Shown: positions 24,672-32,421 of the stretch, piece by piece
Layout: the number at the start of each line of letters is the position of its first letter
How positions within the stretch are numbered: the stretch's first letter is position 1
Assembly (NCBI GenBank): GCA_024277995.1
Contig: JAJRUD010000207.1
Span: forward strand, 1 to 42,037
Direction: 5' to 3'
Length of the DNA stretch: 42,037 bases
Source of the DNA: Chloroflexota bacterium
Lineage (GTDB): Bacteria; Chloroflexota; Anaerolineae; Anaerolineales; E44-bin32
Translations under genes and position numbers: made by a program
The notes under the pieces: generated by a model
Databases searched by the model: none
What the model was told of the DNA's origin: nothing
Seen by the model: only the letters and a program-made list of their open reading frames with translations

Positions 24672-26244
24672 CGATGACCTCTCGCGGCCTCAGAACGCGC
24701 GACAGCCCATAGAACACACGATAGTTGCCGATCCGAGTTTCTTTCCAGGAGATGCCAAGGGCACGAAATGTCCTGCGCAGGGCCTCATCCAGTTGCGGGT
24801 GGTTCGTGGTGATGTAGGCAACCTTGTCGCTCTCTTCCACCAGCCGGTCGTAGGGCGCATAGCGATCGTCCCGGGCCGTATAGCGAAAGTCCAGGTGATA
24901 GGGAAGACGAGGTGCATAGATGAGTTCCTCGTCGGACAGGAATGCCAGCGGGTAGGCCACCCAGTAGTTGGTGTAGCCGCGGGTCTCGCCCTGTTCCTGC
25001 AAGAAGGACACCAGAGCTTCATCGTAGCTGTGATCGATCCAGGTCACCGGGTCGAACTGGGTAGTGATGCCCGGCGGCTGGCGTCGCGCGGCTTCGACCG
25101 TTCCCCAAAGGTGAAAGAGGAGGATGCCCAGCAAACCGGCCAGGGCCAGCGGCCGCCGCCCCCGTCTCCCCAAATCAGCTACGAATGCTCCACCGACGAC
25201 CGCGAGTGGGATCCACAAGGGCAGGAAGTAGCGCCCGGAGGGATCGGCCCCAAAGGGTGTCAGAACGAAGCCGATCAGCAGCGTGGCGACCATGCCCAGC
25301 ATCAACCGCCACGCGACCCGCGCCTGCCCCGAGCGAGGCAACCATGATCGCATGCCGGCCAGCGCCGCGAGCCAAAAGAGCACAGCCAGCGGGAGCAAGA
25401 CCGCAGCCAGCGGGCGCACCGCCCACGGAGGCCGCAGCCCAAAGGTCACTGTGATGCCGAACAGCAGCAGGTTGATGATGTGCGAAAAGACAGCCCGCAG
25501 CGGTTCTCCCGGCGTTGCGCCGGCGATGGCAGAACCCAGCAGTTCGGCCATCAGCGGGCCCACCCCACGCCCCCAGGCCCAGATCAGCCACGGCGCACCG
25601 CCCACCAGGGCCGCTGCCGCCGCCAGCGCAAGGTTGCGTGGTATTCGCCCCTCTACTCGCCGCTGCCAGGCCCTCCCGGCCAGCAACAACCCCGTCGGGA
25701 TGATGTAGATCAGGGTCAAGCCGAAGGCCCAGAAGCCGAGCCCCGCCAGCAGGCCCCACAGCTCCCAGGGCCAGGCCTGCGCCCCCTCGTCTTCGGCTAT
25801 GCGCAGGGCGAGCAGGAACAACAGATTTCCGATCAGCAGCGCCTCCCCATACCCCCCCAGGGAAGCCGTGGTGTACAGCGTCACGTTCAGCGTGGGGACG
25901 GCCATCAACAGCCCCGTCGCCAGCGCCGCGCCCTGCGAACCGCTCACGCGGCGGGCCAACATCATGGTCGTCAGCACCGTGCCGAGGTACAGCGCGATCT
26001 GCACCAGCCGGATGCCCGTCACCGACGGGCCCAGCAGCGCAAAAACCCCCGCCACCAGGGTGGCATCCAGGCTGCCCATATAGGCCTGGCCGTAGAAGAA
26101 GGTCGGCCATCGACCTGCCAGGATGTGCCGCGCCATCAGGCCGACGACGGCCTCGTCGGCGTTGAAGGGCACGGCGCCAACGATCAGCAACCAGATCTTC
26201 AGACCGATGGCGACCGCCAACACCCCACACCAGGCAAGAGCCAT
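24652..26244 (-). CDS. Family 39-like membrane glycosyltransferase (J)
   Basis: 530 residues from the ATG at 26244 (MALAWCGVLAVAIG), with AGGAG 7 bases upstream. The open frame continues to 27408, but that extension is Gln/Gly/Arg-rich and antisense to the plus-strand gene, so it is rejected. The first outside loop FNADEAVVGLMARHILAGRW with PTFFYGQAYMGSLDA has the acidic DE pair of GT39-type enzymes. About eleven membrane segments follow, then a soluble C-terminal domain (HSYDEALVSFLQEQGETRGY, NYWVAYPLAFLSDEELIYAP). First gene of the 21-gene minus-strand run, divergent from 26302. Substrate unknown. Confidence 0.83.
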   Translation of the reverse strand: MALAWCGVLAVAIGLKIWLLIVGAVPFNADEAVVGLMARHILAGRWPTFFYGQAYMGSLDATLVAGVFALLGPSVTGIRLVQIALYLGTVLTTMMLARRVSGSQGAALATGLLMAVPTLNVTLYTTASLGGYGEALLIGNLLFLLALRIAEDEGAQAWPWELWGLLAGLGFWAFGLTLIYIIPTGLLLAGRAWQRRVEGRIPRNLALAAAAALVGGAPWLIWAWGRGVGPLMAELLGSAIAGATPGEPLRAVFSHIINLLLFGITVTFGLRPPWAVRPLAAVLLPLAVLFWLAALAGMRSWLPRSGQARVAWRLMLGMVATLLIGFVLTPFGADPSGRYFLPLWIPLAVVGGAFVADLGRRGRRPLALAGLLGILLFHLWGTVEAARRQPPGITTQFDPVTWIDHSYDEALVSFLQEQGETRGYTNYWVAYPLAFLSDEELIYAPRLPYHLDFRYTARDDRYAPYDRLVEESDKVAYITTNHPQLDEALRRTFRALGISWKETRIGNYRVFYGLSRVLRPREVIDGWITD

Positions 26245-26289
26245 CGTTGGCTCCTGGTTGCGGGGCCTTTCGCCTTCCGCCCTGCTGGC

Positions 26290-26295
26290 TATAAT
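26290..26295 (+). promoter_or_regulatory. TATAAT -10 box just before the ATG of gene K
   Basis: A perfect TATAAT ends 6 bases before the ATG at 26302, so transcription would start at or within 1-2 bases of the start codon and the mRNA would be leaderless. No good -35 is visible at the expected place, and there is no Shine-Dalgarno site. The intergenic space to the divergent gene J is only 57 bases. Confidence 0.5.
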
Positions 26296-26301
26296 GCCCA
26301 C

Positions 26302-27849
26302 ATGCCCCTCCGGAAGCTGGCGCGAGCGCAGATCCTGATCCCCCTGCTGGCCATCGCGGCCCACCTGATCCCCGGGCCGCGCACCATCGACGACGCGTAC
26401 ATCACCTTCCGTTACGCCCGCAACCTGATCAGCGGCACGGGCCTGGTCTTCAATCCCGGCGAGCATGTGCTCGGCACCACGACGCCGCTCTACAGCCTGC
26501 TGATGGCCGGCCTGGCGCTGGTGACGGGCGGCGCGCAGGCCCCCTTCCCCATCCTGGCCTGGGCGCTGAACGCCCTGGCCGCAGCCGCCGGCGCCTACCT
26601 GCTGATCCTCCTGGGGGCGTCGCTGGGCAGCCGCCGCGCCGGCCTGGCGGCCGCCGCCGTTTGGGCCGTGGCGCCCATGTCTGTAACCTTCGCCATTGGG
26701 GGCATGGAGACCAGCCTCTTCATCGCCCTCATGCTTGCGACATTGTACCTGCATCTGTCCGAGCGGCCAGTGGCCGCCGCCGCCTTCGCCGCCCTCAGCC
26801 TGCTCACCCGCCCGGATGCCCTGCTCTTCCTGCTCCCTCTGGCTCTCGAACGCCTGCGTCGCAGCCTGCCCGCCGGTCGCCTGAATCCCGCTCCGCTGCG
26901 GATCACCGCCCGGGAGGCAACTGCCTTTCTCATCCCGGTGGGAACATGGGCGGTCTTCGCCACGCTCTACTACGGCAACCCCATCCCGCATTCCATCCTG
27001 GCCAAAACCCAGGCCTATCTGCTGCCGCAGGAGGCCGGCCTGGTCCGCCTGCTGCAGCACTACGCCACACCTTTCCTGGGTCACCTGCTCTTCGGCGTGC
27101 CCTGGATCGGCGTGGGGTTGGTCGCGTATCCGATCCTCTACGGGCTGGGCGCGCTGCGGGCGCTGCGCGCCCGTCCGGATAGCTGGGCGGTGCTGGCCTT
27201 CCCCTGGGTCTACCTGGCAGCCTTCGCCATCGCCAACCCGCTCATCTTCCGCTGGTACCTGGCGCCGCCGCTGCCGCTCTACTTCCTGGGGATCTTTCTG
27301 GGGGCGGAACGGCTGGGCAGTGACCTCCGGCGGCCGGCCTTGATCGTCGGGCTGGCCTCTGCTGCGTTCGTCATGACGCTCAACGGCTGGACGCTGTCGC
27401 CCGACCACGGCCCCTCGCGCCCCGCGCCCGAGATGGCATACATCAAGCTCGAGCTGCTCTACGAACAGGTGGCCCGGGACCTGAAGGACAGCCTGCTCCC
27501 CGGCCAGGTCCTGGCCGCCGGCGACGTGGGCGCGCTGGGCTACTTCACCCAGGCGCGCATCCTCGACACGGTCGGCTTGATCTCCCCGCAGTCCCTCGCT
27601 TACTACCCTCAGCCTCGCGCGGCCTATGTCATCAATTACGCCATCCCCGCGGCTCTGGTGCTCGACCAGCAGCCGGACTATCTGGTGATCCTGGAGGTCT
27701 ACGGTCGCAACACCCTGCTGCAGGACCGCGCCTTCCGGGCCGCCTATACCCTGACGCGCACTCTCGACACCGACATCTACGGCTCACAGGGCATGCTCGT
27801 GTTCCGCAGAAGCCCGCCGCGCGCCCTGAACGCGCCGGCCCACCGCTGA
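26302..27849 (+). CDS. GT-C-type membrane glycosyltransferase (K), divergent from the cluster
   Basis: 515 residues from the ATG at 26302. Open frame exists upstream to 25480, but it is antisense to gene J and is rejected. The first outside loop RTIDDAYITFRYARNLISGT with GLVFNPGEHVLGTTTPLYS carries an acidic DD pair and the PGE...TTPLYS pattern of arabinofuranosyltransferase-like GT-C proteins. GGMETSLFIALML and LTRPDALLFLLPLAL are further shared motifs. The C-terminal soluble part has LAAGDVGALGYFTQ, also found in protein A (12767-14248), so the two are paralogues. Ten or eleven membrane segments. Probably part of the same pathway although transcribed in the opposite direction. Confidence 0.84.
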   Translation: MPLRKLARAQILIPLLAIAAHLIPGPRTIDDAYITFRYARNLISGTGLVFNPGEHVLGTTTPLYSLLMAGLALVTGGAQAPFPILAWALNALAAAAGAYLLILLGASLGSRRAGLAAAAVWAVAPMSVTFAIGGMETSLFIALMLATLYLHLSERPVAAAAFAALSLLTRPDALLFLLPLALERLRRSLPAGRLNPAPLRITAREATAFLIPVGTWAVFATLYYGNPIPHSILAKTQAYLLPQEAGLVRLLQHYATPFLGHLLFGVPWIGVGLVAYPILYGLGALRALRARPDSWAVLAFPWVYLAAFAIANPLIFRWYLAPPLPLYFLGIFLGAERLGSDLRRPALIVGLASAAFVMTLNGWTLSPDHGPSRPAPEMAYIKLELLYEQVARDLKDSLLPGQVLAAGDVGALGYFTQARILDTVGLISPQSLAYYPQPRAAYVINYAIPAALVLDQQPDYLVILEVYGRNTLLQDRAFRAAYTLTRTLDTDIYGSQGMLVFRRSPPRALNAPAHR

Positions 27850-28015
27850 GGGCAGCAACCGCCAGGGGCCTCAAAGCAGCTCGCACCCCGAGGTCGTATT
27901 CCATGCTGCGTCACCGCACACCGCTGCGCACCCGGAGAGGCATGCCACATACTAGCCCCCCCGGGAACCTTGGCAGGGTCCTGCCCATTGGCCCCTGGTC
28001 GCATATCACAACCAG
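27850..28015. other. Gap without a recognisable gene
   Basis: Between gene K and the terminator at 28016 only short chance frames are seen. No RNA gene recognised. Confidence 0.55.
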
Positions 28016-28042
28016 AATGGCGGCCCGCAGGCCGCCATTTTT
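28016..28042 (+). terminator. Rho-independent terminator downstream of gene K
   Basis: Perfect 10-bp stem (28016-28025 with 28030-28039, loop CGCA) followed on the plus strand by TTT and a T/C-rich stretch. It lies 166 bases after the gene K stop codon and 89 bases before the 3' end of the convergent sigma factor gene. The stem may also act on the minus strand, though no T-run follows there. Further imperfect hairpins lie at 28056-28074 and 28076-28097. Confidence 0.75.
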
Positions 28043-28130
28043 CGCTTCATTCATGTCCCGGCCATTCGCCGGGAGGGTCCCTCAAGGCCTCAGGGACGGA
28101 CTCATGCTTGCTCAACTTCCAGGGAGCACA

Positions 28131-29381
28131 TCAGCGATACAGATAGTCCACCAGCTTGCGGCGGTGGTTGGGATGGCGCAGCCTGCTTAAGGCCTGGGCT
28201 TCGATCTGGCGCACGCGCTCGCGCGTTACACCCATCTTGCGCCCCACCTCTTCCAGCGTGTAGCTCTGACCATCCAACAGGCCATAGCGCAATTGCAGGA
28301 TGCGCACCTCACGCGGCGGCAGTTCTCCCAGAACCTCACGCAACTGCTCCTTGAGCAGATCGCGGGTGGTGATGTCCTCCGGAGCGGGCGAATCCGAGTC
28401 CTCTACGAAATCGCCCAGCATGGAATCCTCTTCATCATCGGTGGGCGCTTCCAGTGAAAGAGGTCGGCGCGCCACCTGGATCATGGTCTCGACCTTCTTG
28501 GGGCTCACGTCCATGGCAGCGGCCAGCTCCTCCGTCGTCGGATCGCGGCCCAGGTGCTGCGTGAGTCGATGCGAGGTGCGCAGGAGCTTGTTGATCTGGT
28601 CCCCCATGTGAACCGGAACCCGGATCGTCCGCCCCTGGTCGGCGATGGCACGCGTGATGGCCTGGCGGATCCACCAGGTGGCATAGGTGGAGAACTTGTG
28701 TCCGCGGCGGTAGTCGAATTTCTTGGTGGCGCGCATGAGGCCGATGTTGCCCTCCTGGATGAGGTCCAGGAAGGGCACACCGCGGCCGATGTACTTCTTG
28801 GCCACGCTGATGACCAGTCGCGAGTTGGCGGTGATGAGGTGCTCCCGCGCCGCCCAGCCATCGCGGATCAGGCGCTGGAGCTCATTCCGCCTGGTGTCCG
28901 AGACCGGACCGGCAGCCAGCTCCTCGCGCGCCTTCCGCCCGCGTTCAATGCGCTTGGCCAGCAGGACCTCTTCCTCCGCGGTGAGCAACGGGATGCGCCC
29001 CACTTCGCGCAGGTAGAGGCCGACGCTGTCGTCCGTGTCCACGCCGTCCAGGCTGGCATCCTGCGGTGCCTCTTCCTCCTGCTCCGCGGGCTCAGCGCTG
29101 GCACCATCCACAGGAGGCTCTTCCAGGTACGGAATGCCGGCCGCCATCAGGGCTGCGTAGGCATCCTCCAGCTGCTCGAGATCCCGCTCGGCGTCCGGAA
29201 AGACAGCCAGGATGTCGTCTGTGGTGATGTAGCCCTGCTCGCGCCCCTGCTCGAGCAGTCGTTCCAGCGCCGCCTCCTCGTCGTGATGTGTGGCGGACGC
29301 GGGCGCGTCCTCACTGCGGGCACGCCCTCCTTGCACCCGCACAAGCTTCCCCTTCAGGTCTTTCCGCTCCCTTGTTCCCAT
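28131..29381 (-). CDS. rpoD: Primary RNA polymerase sigma factor RpoD/SigA
   Basis: 416 residues from the ATG at 29381 ([13 protein letters not shown]), with GAAGGTG just upstream; the frame is open to 29420 with further ATGs. Region 1.1 (about 33-65) is followed by a short acidic linker, region 1.2 ([21 protein letters not shown]), regions 2.1-2.4 ([54 protein letters not shown]), region 3, and region 4.2 with [20 protein letters not shown]. All promoter-recognition segments are intact, so this is a sigma-70 housekeeping-type factor; additional RpoD paralogues are common in Chloroflexota, so it may not be the only one. Monocistronic by position: DUF4340 lies upstream in the same direction, 132 bases away. 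Confidence 0.95.
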   Translation of the reverse strand: MGTRERKDLKGKLVRVQGGRARSEDAPASATHHDEEAALERLLEQGREQGYITTDDILAVFPDAERDLEQLEDAYAALMAAGIPYLEEPPVDGASAEPAEQEEEAPQDASLDGVDTDDSVGLYLREVGRIPLLTAEEEVLLAKRIERGRKAREELAAGPVSDTRRNELQRLIRDGWAAREHLITANSRLVISVAKKYIGRGVPFLDLIQEGNIGLMRATKKFDYRRGHKFSTYATWWIRQAITRAIADQGRTIRVPVHMGDQINKLLRTSHRLTQHLGRDPTTEELAAAMDVSPKKVETMIQVARRPLSLEAPTDDEEDSMLGDFVEDSDSPAPEDITTRDLLKEQLREVLGELPPREVRILQLRYGLLDGQSYTLEEVGRKMGVTRERVRQIEAQALSRLRHPNHRRKLVDYLYR

Positions 29382-29391
29382 GAGCACCTTC

Positions 29392-29420
29392 AGCATACAG
29401 CGAAACGCGAGGCGTTTCAA
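29392..29420 (-). promoter_or_regulatory. Promoter of rpoD
   Basis: Minus strand: TTGAAA at 29420-29415, 17-base spacer, TATGCT at 29397-29392 with an upstream TG (CTGTATGCT). Predicted start near 29385 would leave only 3-4 bases before the ATG at 29381, giving a nearly leaderless mRNA; either that is real or a second promoter lies upstream. Confidence 0.5.
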
Positions 29421-29513
29421 TTCCCCTCGCTCGCCGCCTCACTTAAAATCCTCAGCGACGCGAATGGTGAACACAGGCCTGCAACTATGCCCTTGGCCTC
29501 TTCGTCCTGACCT

Positions 29514-30125
29514 TCAGGGGGCTGGCGTCCCGCCTGCACTGCTCGGTTCTGGCGTCTTCGAAGATTCAGGGATATCCGTCGGTTCCGCAGCCGCCAGCGG
29601 GATCGGATCCACCAACCCGATCACGTCGGCTATGCCGAAGCTGGACACGGTCATCACGCCGGAGATCTCCGGAACCCGGATGTAGCGCATGGAACCCGTG
29701 GGCGACTCGCGCCCCACCTCGATCGTCTGCGCACGTCCATCGCGCAGGTAGACTGTGATGCGATAGGCGGGCGGCGAAAAGCCGAAGGCTGACGGGTCCT
29801 CTACATCGCGGATCACTGCGAGCGGCTGCGGCGCCCGCGCCCAACTTGCGGCGATCTCCGCTCGAGTGGCATCGGCCGGCCCCTCCTGCGGGATCACCAA
29901 GCGCCAGCCGAATTCCTGATCCCGCCGCAGTTCCACCACCTGGCCGTTCGCCACATCTTCAACCCGCAGCCCCTCGACGTCTTTGACGCCTACCTCCCAA
30001 AGCGGCCGGGGGGTGGGCGTCACATCCACGTTCTCTCCCACCGGACGGCTCCGCGTCCACCAGAGCGCGCCCGCCAGGAGCACTGCAAAGATCCCTATGG
30101 TGATCCATGTGCTGCGCCGGATCAT
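29514..30125 (-). CDS. DUF4340 domain membrane-anchored protein
   Basis: 203 residues from the ATG at 30125, with GAGGG overlapping the preceding stop; the frame to 30158 is open but would overlap gldG. One N-terminal membrane anchor (about 5-25), then an extracytoplasmic DUF4340 domain: WRLVIPQEGPADATRAEIAA, FGFSPPAYRITVYLRDG, and TGSMRYIRVPEISGVMTVSS. The tail (from about 180) is Pro/Ser/Thr-rich. DUF4340 proteins regularly accompany GldG-like proteins in many phyla; their role is unknown. Last gene of the gldA-F-G operon. Confidence 0.86.
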   Translation of the reverse strand: MIRRSTWITIGIFAVLLAGALWWTRSRPVGENVDVTPTPRPLWEVGVKDVEGLRVEDVANGQVVELRRDQEFGWRLVIPQEGPADATRAEIAASWARAPQPLAVIRDVEDPSAFGFSPPAYRITVYLRDGRAQTIEVGRESPTGSMRYIRVPEISGVMTVSSFGIADVIGLVDPIPLAAAEPTDIPESSKTPEPSSAGGTPAP

Positions 30126-30133
30126 GGCTACCC

Positions 30134-31690
30134 TCACAGACGACGGCGACGGCGCCACCAGACAGAAACGCCAGAGGCCACCACGCCGCCGGGGATCAGG
30201 ATCACCACACTCAGGAATATCAGCCCCAATGTCCTTATCGAGGGCGGGACCACGAAGCGCTGTGTCTGAGGCTTCGGCGTCAGGTCGATCAGCTTCTCCT
30301 GCCTGGCTGCCCAGTCGACGCTGTTCACGAACAGATCACCATTGCCCAGGTTGAAGTAGTCGCCGTTGGCCGCGAAATCCGAATCTCCGATCACCACCAG
30401 GCGCGCTCCGCTGTCCTGGTCCTGTGCGGCTGCGGCCAGCACCAGCGGAGCCTGCGTGTCCTGCTCCGGGTCGTATTCCAATCGGCTCTCCTCTGAAAAA
30501 CCCTTCAGATCGCGCTCGCCCCAGGCGTTGTCGCCCGTGCGCACGAGGCCCACCTGCGAGAGGTTCGCGCCCTCCACCGGAATGACTTCGATGCTGCGCG
30601 CAGATGGGAAATAGGCGGTCAGATTGCCCATACGCTCCGTGATGGGATGGCTGGCGTACTGCATGCCGATGCCCGCCAGCGGCAGGCTCGAATTCAGGTC
30701 AACGACCAGATCGTCGTTCAGCCGCAGCCCCCACCTCTGCTCGAGGTAAGTCGCCAGAGGGTCCTCGGCGTCGCCGTAACGCGTGGCTAGCGTGGGCTCT
30801 TCGAGCACGACGAGCGACCCGCCGCCACTTAGATAGCGGTCCAGCGCATCGACTTCCTCCTGCCCGAGCGGCACCAGCGGGCCGGCGATGATCACGGCCA
30901 GCGCGTCCTGCGGCACCTCCGCCTGCGCGATCAGGTTCAGCGTCTCCACGGAATAGCTCTTGGCCTGCAGTGCGTCGCTCACCTGGCTGTAGCCGGCTTC
31001 TCCATTCTCGTTGATATCCCGCTCGCCATGGCCTACGAGGAAATACACCTTGCGCTCACCGGGATTGGCCAGGCGCACCAGGGCCGAGGTGATATCCCGT
31101 TCATTCGGGAAGGAGAGCACCTCCGAGGATTCGCCGGCCACCACAACCAGCGTGCCATCGCGCGTCACACCGTATTGGTCGGCTGCGATGGGGTTCTCGA
31201 GTGGATCGATGAACTCGTAATCCACCAATCCATCGCTCTCGATGCGATACTGGTCCAGCAGGGGACGCACGTTGTCGCGTGCCCCGGCCATGTTGGGGGT
31301 GAAAAAGCCCTTGATGGTCACCGGCTGCTGCAGTTGCGACAGGATGAGCTTGGTCTCCGGCGCCAGGGAGTACTGCTGGTCCTCAGTCAGGTCCCAGCGC
31401 GCCGGGTCGGCATAGACGATGTAATTGACCACCACCAGGATGCCGACAAAGGCCGCGGTCATGAGCAGCATGTTGCTCCCATAGCGCGTCTGACGGGTGC
31501 GCAGGGCCCGGCGCACCCGTGCTGGATCCAGAGCGATGGCCCCGATAAAGGCCACCAGCGCCAGCGCAATCCCGATCTGCAGATACACGTCGATGCTGCG
31601 CTGGACCACGTACCAGGCAGCGCTGGCCAGGAGAGATACGACGGCGACCCAATAGGCCGCGGGTACCCAACGACGAAGATCGCCGTTCAT
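30134..31690 (-). CDS. gldG: GldG-like ABC transporter auxiliary protein
   Basis: 518 residues from the ATG at 31690, which overlaps the permease stop as ATGA with GGAGGTG upstream; a GTG two codons earlier is possible. Three N-terminal membrane segments (about 10-105), then a large extracytoplasmic region of the GldG/DUF7088-type fold: DLTEDQQYSLAPETKLILSQ, VYFLVGHGERDINE, LVVLEEPT, and RLVVIGDSDFAANGDYFNLG. A C-terminal membrane anchor ends in WWRRRRRL. The GldAFG transporter is known from gliding Bacteroidetes, but homologues occur in many non-gliding bacteria; the substrate is not established. Confidence 0.88.
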   Translation of the reverse strand: MNGDLRRWVPAAYWVAVVSLLASAAWYVVQRSIDVYLQIGIALALVAFIGAIALDPARVRRALRTRQTRYGSNMLLMTAAFVGILVVVNYIVYADPARWDLTEDQQYSLAPETKLILSQLQQPVTIKGFFTPNMAGARDNVRPLLDQYRIESDGLVDYEFIDPLENPIAADQYGVTRDGTLVVVAGESSEVLSFPNERDITSALVRLANPGERKVYFLVGHGERDINENGEAGYSQVSDALQAKSYSVETLNLIAQAEVPQDALAVIIAGPLVPLGQEEVDALDRYLSGGGSLVVLEEPTLATRYGDAEDPLATYLEQRWGLRLNDDLVVDLNSSLPLAGIGMQYASHPITERMGNLTAYFPSARSIEVIPVEGANLSQVGLVRTGDNAWGERDLKGFSEESRLEYDPEQDTQAPLVLAAAAQDQDSGARLVVIGDSDFAANGDYFNLGNGDLFVNSVDWAARQEKLIDLTPKPQTQRFVVPPSIRTLGLIFLSVVILIPGGVVASGVSVWWRRRRRL

Positions 31691-32418
31691 CGCCACCTCC
31701 GCGATTCCACCGCTTGTGTCCCGAGGAAAAGCGCCAGGGAGGTAAGGCTCAAGAAGTAGACCACATCCGGCAGGTTGATGATCCCGCGGTAGAGGTAGTC
31801 ATAGTAGTGATCCACGATACCCAGGTAGCGGATGATCTCGCTCGCTGTGCCGGCGCCGCTGCCAAGCCCGCTGATCACCCACAGGCCGAGCAGGATGGCG
31901 AGTGTGGTGAAAAAGGCCGCCATGGGATTGTCGAAGAGGGAAGAGACGAAGACTCCCACGGCGAGCATCGAGCCGACCAGCAGCACCAACCCCAGATAGG
32001 CGGTGATGAGCACACCCTGATCGATCCCGGGGTTGGTCATGCGGTGCAGAATCAAGGGGTAGATCCACGTGACGGCGATCACCCCTACCATGAAGCCGAA
32101 GACGCCCAGCCACTTCCCCACGACGAGTTCCCAATCGCGCACGGGGGCCGTGAGCAACAGCTCCAGGGTGCCCATGCGGGCCTCGTCCGCGATGAGACGC
32201 ATGGTGAGCGCCGGCGCCACAAAGAGCAGGATGGTCACCATCGGCCCCATCACCATGCGGCCATCGGGGTTGATCTGTCCCGTCTGCAGGCCGAAGTAGA
32301 TGTTGATGAAGAAAATCACACCCAGGATCAGGTAGAGCATGGCCGCCACCGCGTAAGCGACGGGGGATACAAAGTAGCGGCGCAACTCCCGCCCGGCGAT
32401 GATCCAGATGTTTCGCAT
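31687..32418 (-). CDS. gldF: GldF-like ABC-2 permease
   Basis: 243 residues, six membrane segments, ABC-2 type. RELRRYFVSPVAYAVAAML at the N-terminus and ADEARMGTLELLLTAPVRDW are typical of the GldF/ABC-2 family. Forms the membrane channel with the GldA ATPase encoded 3 bases upstream; its stop overlaps gldG. Tight spacing indicates one operon. Confidence 0.9.
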   Translation of the reverse strand: MRNIWIIAGRELRRYFVSPVAYAVAAMLYLILGVIFFINIYFGLQTGQINPDGRMVMGPMVTILLFVAPALTMRLIADEARMGTLELLLTAPVRDWELVVGKWLGVFGFMVGVIAVTWIYPLILHRMTNPGIDQGVLITAYLGLVLLVGSMLAVGVFVSSLFDNPMAAFFTTLAILLGLWVISGLGSGAGTASEIIRYLGIVDHYYDYLYRGIINLPDVVYFLSLTSLALFLGTQAVESRRWR

Positions 32419-32421
32419 ACG

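Noticed and set aside
25480-26301. N-terminal extension of gene K to 789 residues
   Set aside because: It is antisense to gene J, and the TATAAT at 26290 lies inside it.
26245-27408. N-terminal extension of gene J to 918 residues
   Set aside because: It is antisense to gene K, rich in Gln/Gly/Arg/Asp with no structure, while the ATG at 26244 has a good ribosome-binding site and begins a normal membrane segment.
28056-28097. Hairpins downstream of rpoD as terminators
   Set aside because: Stems are short or imperfect and no T-run follows on the minus strand, so I did not call an rpoD terminator.
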